In this document: one piece after another, positions 62,216 through 64,000 of the stretch
Numbering within the stretch: the stretch's first letter is position 1
Layout: every line of letters begins with the position of its first letter
Source: Mycobacterium malmoense
GTDB lineage: Bacteria > Actinomycetota > Actinomycetes > Mycobacteriales > Mycobacteriaceae
Assembly (NCBI RefSeq): GCF_019645855.1
Contig: NZ_CP080999.1
Coordinates: 1,054,001 to 1,118,000, forward strand
Direction of reading: 5' to 3'
Length of the DNA stretch: 64,000 nt
The notes under the pieces: generated by a model
Seen by the model: only the letters and a program-made list of their open reading frames with translations
Database searches by the model: none
What the model was told of the DNA's origin: nothing
Translations under genes and position numbers: made by a program

Positions 62216-63970
62216 GTGAGCGACCCGATCCACGCACCCAGCGAGCAGGGCTCGCCGGCTTCCGCGCTGGGACCGCAGCAACGCCAGGTGTCCTGGGAGC
62301 GGCTCGGCACCGAGCAGTTCGACGTGGTGGTCATCGGCGGCGGCGTGGTGGGTTCCGGCTGCGCGTTGGATGCCGCCACCCGCGGGCTCAAGGTGGCGCT
62401 GGTCGAGGCGCGCGATTTCGCCTCGGGCACGTCGAGCCGCTCGTCGAAGATGTTCCACGGCGGGCTGCGCTACCTCGAGCAGCTGGAATTCGGGCTGGTC
62501 CGCGAGGCGCTCTACGAGCGTGAGCTGTCGCTGACCACGCTGGCGCCACACCTGGTCAAGCCGATGCCATTCCTGTTTCCCCTCACCAGGCGCGGCTGGG
62601 AACGCCCCTACATTGCCGCCGGCATCTTCCTCTACGACCGTCTCGGCGGCGCGAAATCGGTTCCGGCGCAAAAGCATTTGACCCGCGCCGGCGCCCTGCG
62701 CCTGTGCCCGGGCCTGAAGCGCACCTCGCTGATCGGCGGGATTCGCTACTACGACACCGTCGTCGACGACGCCCGCCACACGATGACGGTCGCGCGCACC
62801 GCCGCGCACTACGGCGCGGTGGTGCGGTCCTCCACCCAGGTGGTCGCGCTGCTGCGCGACGGCGACCGGGTGACGGGCGTGCGGGTCCGCGACTCCGAGG
62901 ACGGCTCGACCACCGAGGTCCGCGGCGACGTCGTGGTCAACGCGACCGGGGTATGGACCGACGAGATCCAGGCCTTGTCCAAGCAGCGCGGGCGGTTCCA
63001 GGTACGCGCGTCCAAGGGCGTGCACGTCGTGGTGCCGCGCGACCGCATCGTCAGCGACGTCGCCATCATCCTGCGCACCGCAAAGTCGGTGATGTTCGTC
63101 ATCCCGTGGGGCAGCCACTGGATCATCGGAACCACGGACACCGACTGGGACCTCGACCTCGCCCACCCCGCGGCCACCAAGGCCGACATCGACTACATCC
63201 TGGGGACCGTCAACACCGTGCTGGCCACCCCCCTCACGCACGCCGACATCGACGGCGTGTACGCCGGGCTGCGGCCCCTGCTGGCCGGGGAAAGCGAGGA
63301 AACCTCCAAGCTGTCCCGCGAGCACGCCGTGGCCGTGCCGGCGCCCGGCCTGGTGGCGATCGCCGGCGGCAAGTACACCACGTACCGGGTGATGGCCGCC
63401 GACGCGATCGACGCCGCCGCCCAGTTCATCCCGGCCCGGGTGGCGCCGTCGATCACCGAGAAGGTCAGCCTGCTGGGCGCCGACGGGTACTTCGCGCTGG
63501 TCAACCAGGCCGAACACGTGGCCGCGCTGAAGGGCCTGCACCCGCACCGCGTGCGCCACCTGCTGGACCGCTACGGTTCGCTGATCGGCGACGTCCTGGA
63601 GCTGGCGGCCGACGCCCCCGGCCTGCTCGGCCCGATCACGGAGGCGCCGGGCTACCTGAAGGTGGAAGCCCTGTACGCCGTCACCGCCGAGGGGGCCCTG
63701 CACCTGGAGGACATCCTGGCCCGCCGGATGCGTATCTCCATCGAATACTCCCACCGCGGCGTCGACTGCGCCCGGGAGGTGGCCGACGTGGTCGCGCCCG
63801 CGCTCGGCTGGACCGCCGAGGACGTCGAGCGTGAGGTCGCCAACTACACCGCCCGCGTGCAGGCCGAGATCCTGTCGCAGGCCCAGCCCGACGACGTGTC
63901 GGCGGACGAGTTGCGGGCCAGCGCGCCGGAGGCGCGCGCCGAGATCCTCGAGCCGGTGCCGCTCAATTGA
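62216..63970 (+). CDS. glpD2: Glycerol-3-phosphate dehydrogenase (aerobic, FAD) GlpD2
   Basis: 584 residues from GTG 62216, behind an AGGAG-like ACAGGAGCC. The FAD fold is VVVIGGGVVGSGCALDAATR. GlpD signature regions include FASGTSSRSSKMFHGGLRYL, SLIGGIRYYDTVVDDARHTM, NATGVWTDEIQ, GTTDTDWDLDLAHPAATKAD, and YAGLRPLLAGESEETSKLSR. A C-terminal helical domain (YSHRGVDCAREVADVVAPAL) is present. It oxidises glycerol-3-phosphate at the membrane and passes electrons to quinone. From memory it pairs in sequence order with lpdA (Rv3302c-Rv3303c), possibly as an operon across the repeat. Confidence 0.95.
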   Translation: MSDPIHAPSEQGSPASALGPQQRQVSWERLGTEQFDVVVIGGGVVGSGCALDAATRGLKVALVEARDFASGTSSRSSKMFHGGLRYLEQLEFGLVREALYERELSLTTLAPHLVKPMPFLFPLTRRGWERPYIAAGIFLYDRLGGAKSVPAQKHLTRAGALRLCPGLKRTSLIGGIRYYDTVVDDARHTMTVARTAAHYGAVVRSSTQVVALLRDGDRVTGVRVRDSEDGSTTEVRGDVVVNATGVWTDEIQALSKQRGRFQVRASKGVHVVVPRDRIVSDVAIILRTAKSVMFVIPWGSHWIIGTTDTDWDLDLAHPAATKADIDYILGTVNTVLATPLTHADIDGVYAGLRPLLAGESEETSKLSREHAVAVPAPGLVAIAGGKYTTYRVMAADAIDAAAQFIPARVAPSITEKVSLLGADGYFALVNQAEHVAALKGLHPHRVRHLLDRYGSLIGDVLELAADAPGLLGPITEAPGYLKVEALYAVTAEGALHLEDILARRMRISIEYSHRGVDCAREVADVVAPALGWTAEDVEREVANYTARVQAEILSQAQPDDVSADELRASAPEARAEILEPVPLN

Positions 63971-64000
63971 GGCCCGCGCCGCTCCCGGTTCGCGACGGAT

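Overview
The window reads as chromosome of a slow-growing Mycobacterium, most likely from the M. avium complex. It has very high GC, many GTG and TTG starts, and mycobacterial marker genes (dnaE2, sigJ, sapM-satS, lpdA, icd, trpS, a SAM-IV riboswitch ahead of the methionine genes). The gene order follows, as I remember it, the M. tuberculosis segment from Rv3370c (dnaE2) to Rv3302c (glpD2), read from the dnaE2 end. Several blocks depart from that order. I see no tRNA, rRNA, CRISPR array or intact insertion sequence.

1-12.5 kb: 3' end of dnaE2, an FMN/F420-binding protein, a nitroreductase, trmL, a four-gene conservon-type signalling operon (sensor kinase, roadblock, DUF742, GTPase) preceded by a 17-codon upstream ORF, a decayed copy of an ABC-exporter end, an intact double-FHA ABC exporter, an old-yellow-enzyme family reductase, folD and two small exported or membrane proteins. 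12.8-16.8 kb: a Tat-exported FAD oxidoreductase, then two neighbouring genes (a 13E12-type DUF222/HNH protein and a class V aminotransferase) each broken by a one-base change in a four-base homopolymer. 17-20.5 kb: metY-metX-methyltransferase under a SAM-IV riboswitch.

20.7-34.3 kb: icd, a hydrolase, trpS, a YihY-type membrane protein, the overlapping dacB1-sugI-nagA group (cell wall and amino sugars), a class III aminotransferase, a small Cys-rich exported protein, sigJ, an esterase, a methyltransferase remnant, an AraC-type regulator and an AhpD-like protein. 34.3-41.5 kb: the succinate dehydrogenase operon sdhCDAB with a MIRU-like repeat between sdhD and sdhA, the nucleoside salvage operon cdd-deoA-add, and a vapBC module. 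41.6-47.9 kb: a GntR regulator divergent from a bicupin gene, two tail-to-tail von Willebrand A membrane proteins, and sapM-satS (exported phosphatase and its export chaperone).

48-64 kb: upp and pmmB are separated by about 5.4 kb that I take to be inserted. It carries a divergent CbbX/EccA-like AAA+ protein, a secreted helical repeat protein, a PGRS-like glycine-rich protein with a Sec-type signal instead of a PE domain, and a 1.4-kb gene-poor stretch. Then come pmmB-deoD, amiB1-amiA1, a DUF559-type protein, a gamma-glutamylcyclotransferase-like protein, lpdA (apparently shortened at a 3 x 56-bp tandem repeat) and glpD2.

A dispersed palindromic element of about 62 bp occurs five times, each time just after a gene end and three times between convergent genes. 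It is the most striking non-coding pattern in the window. Statements about M. tuberculosis or family lengths come from memory, since no search could be run.
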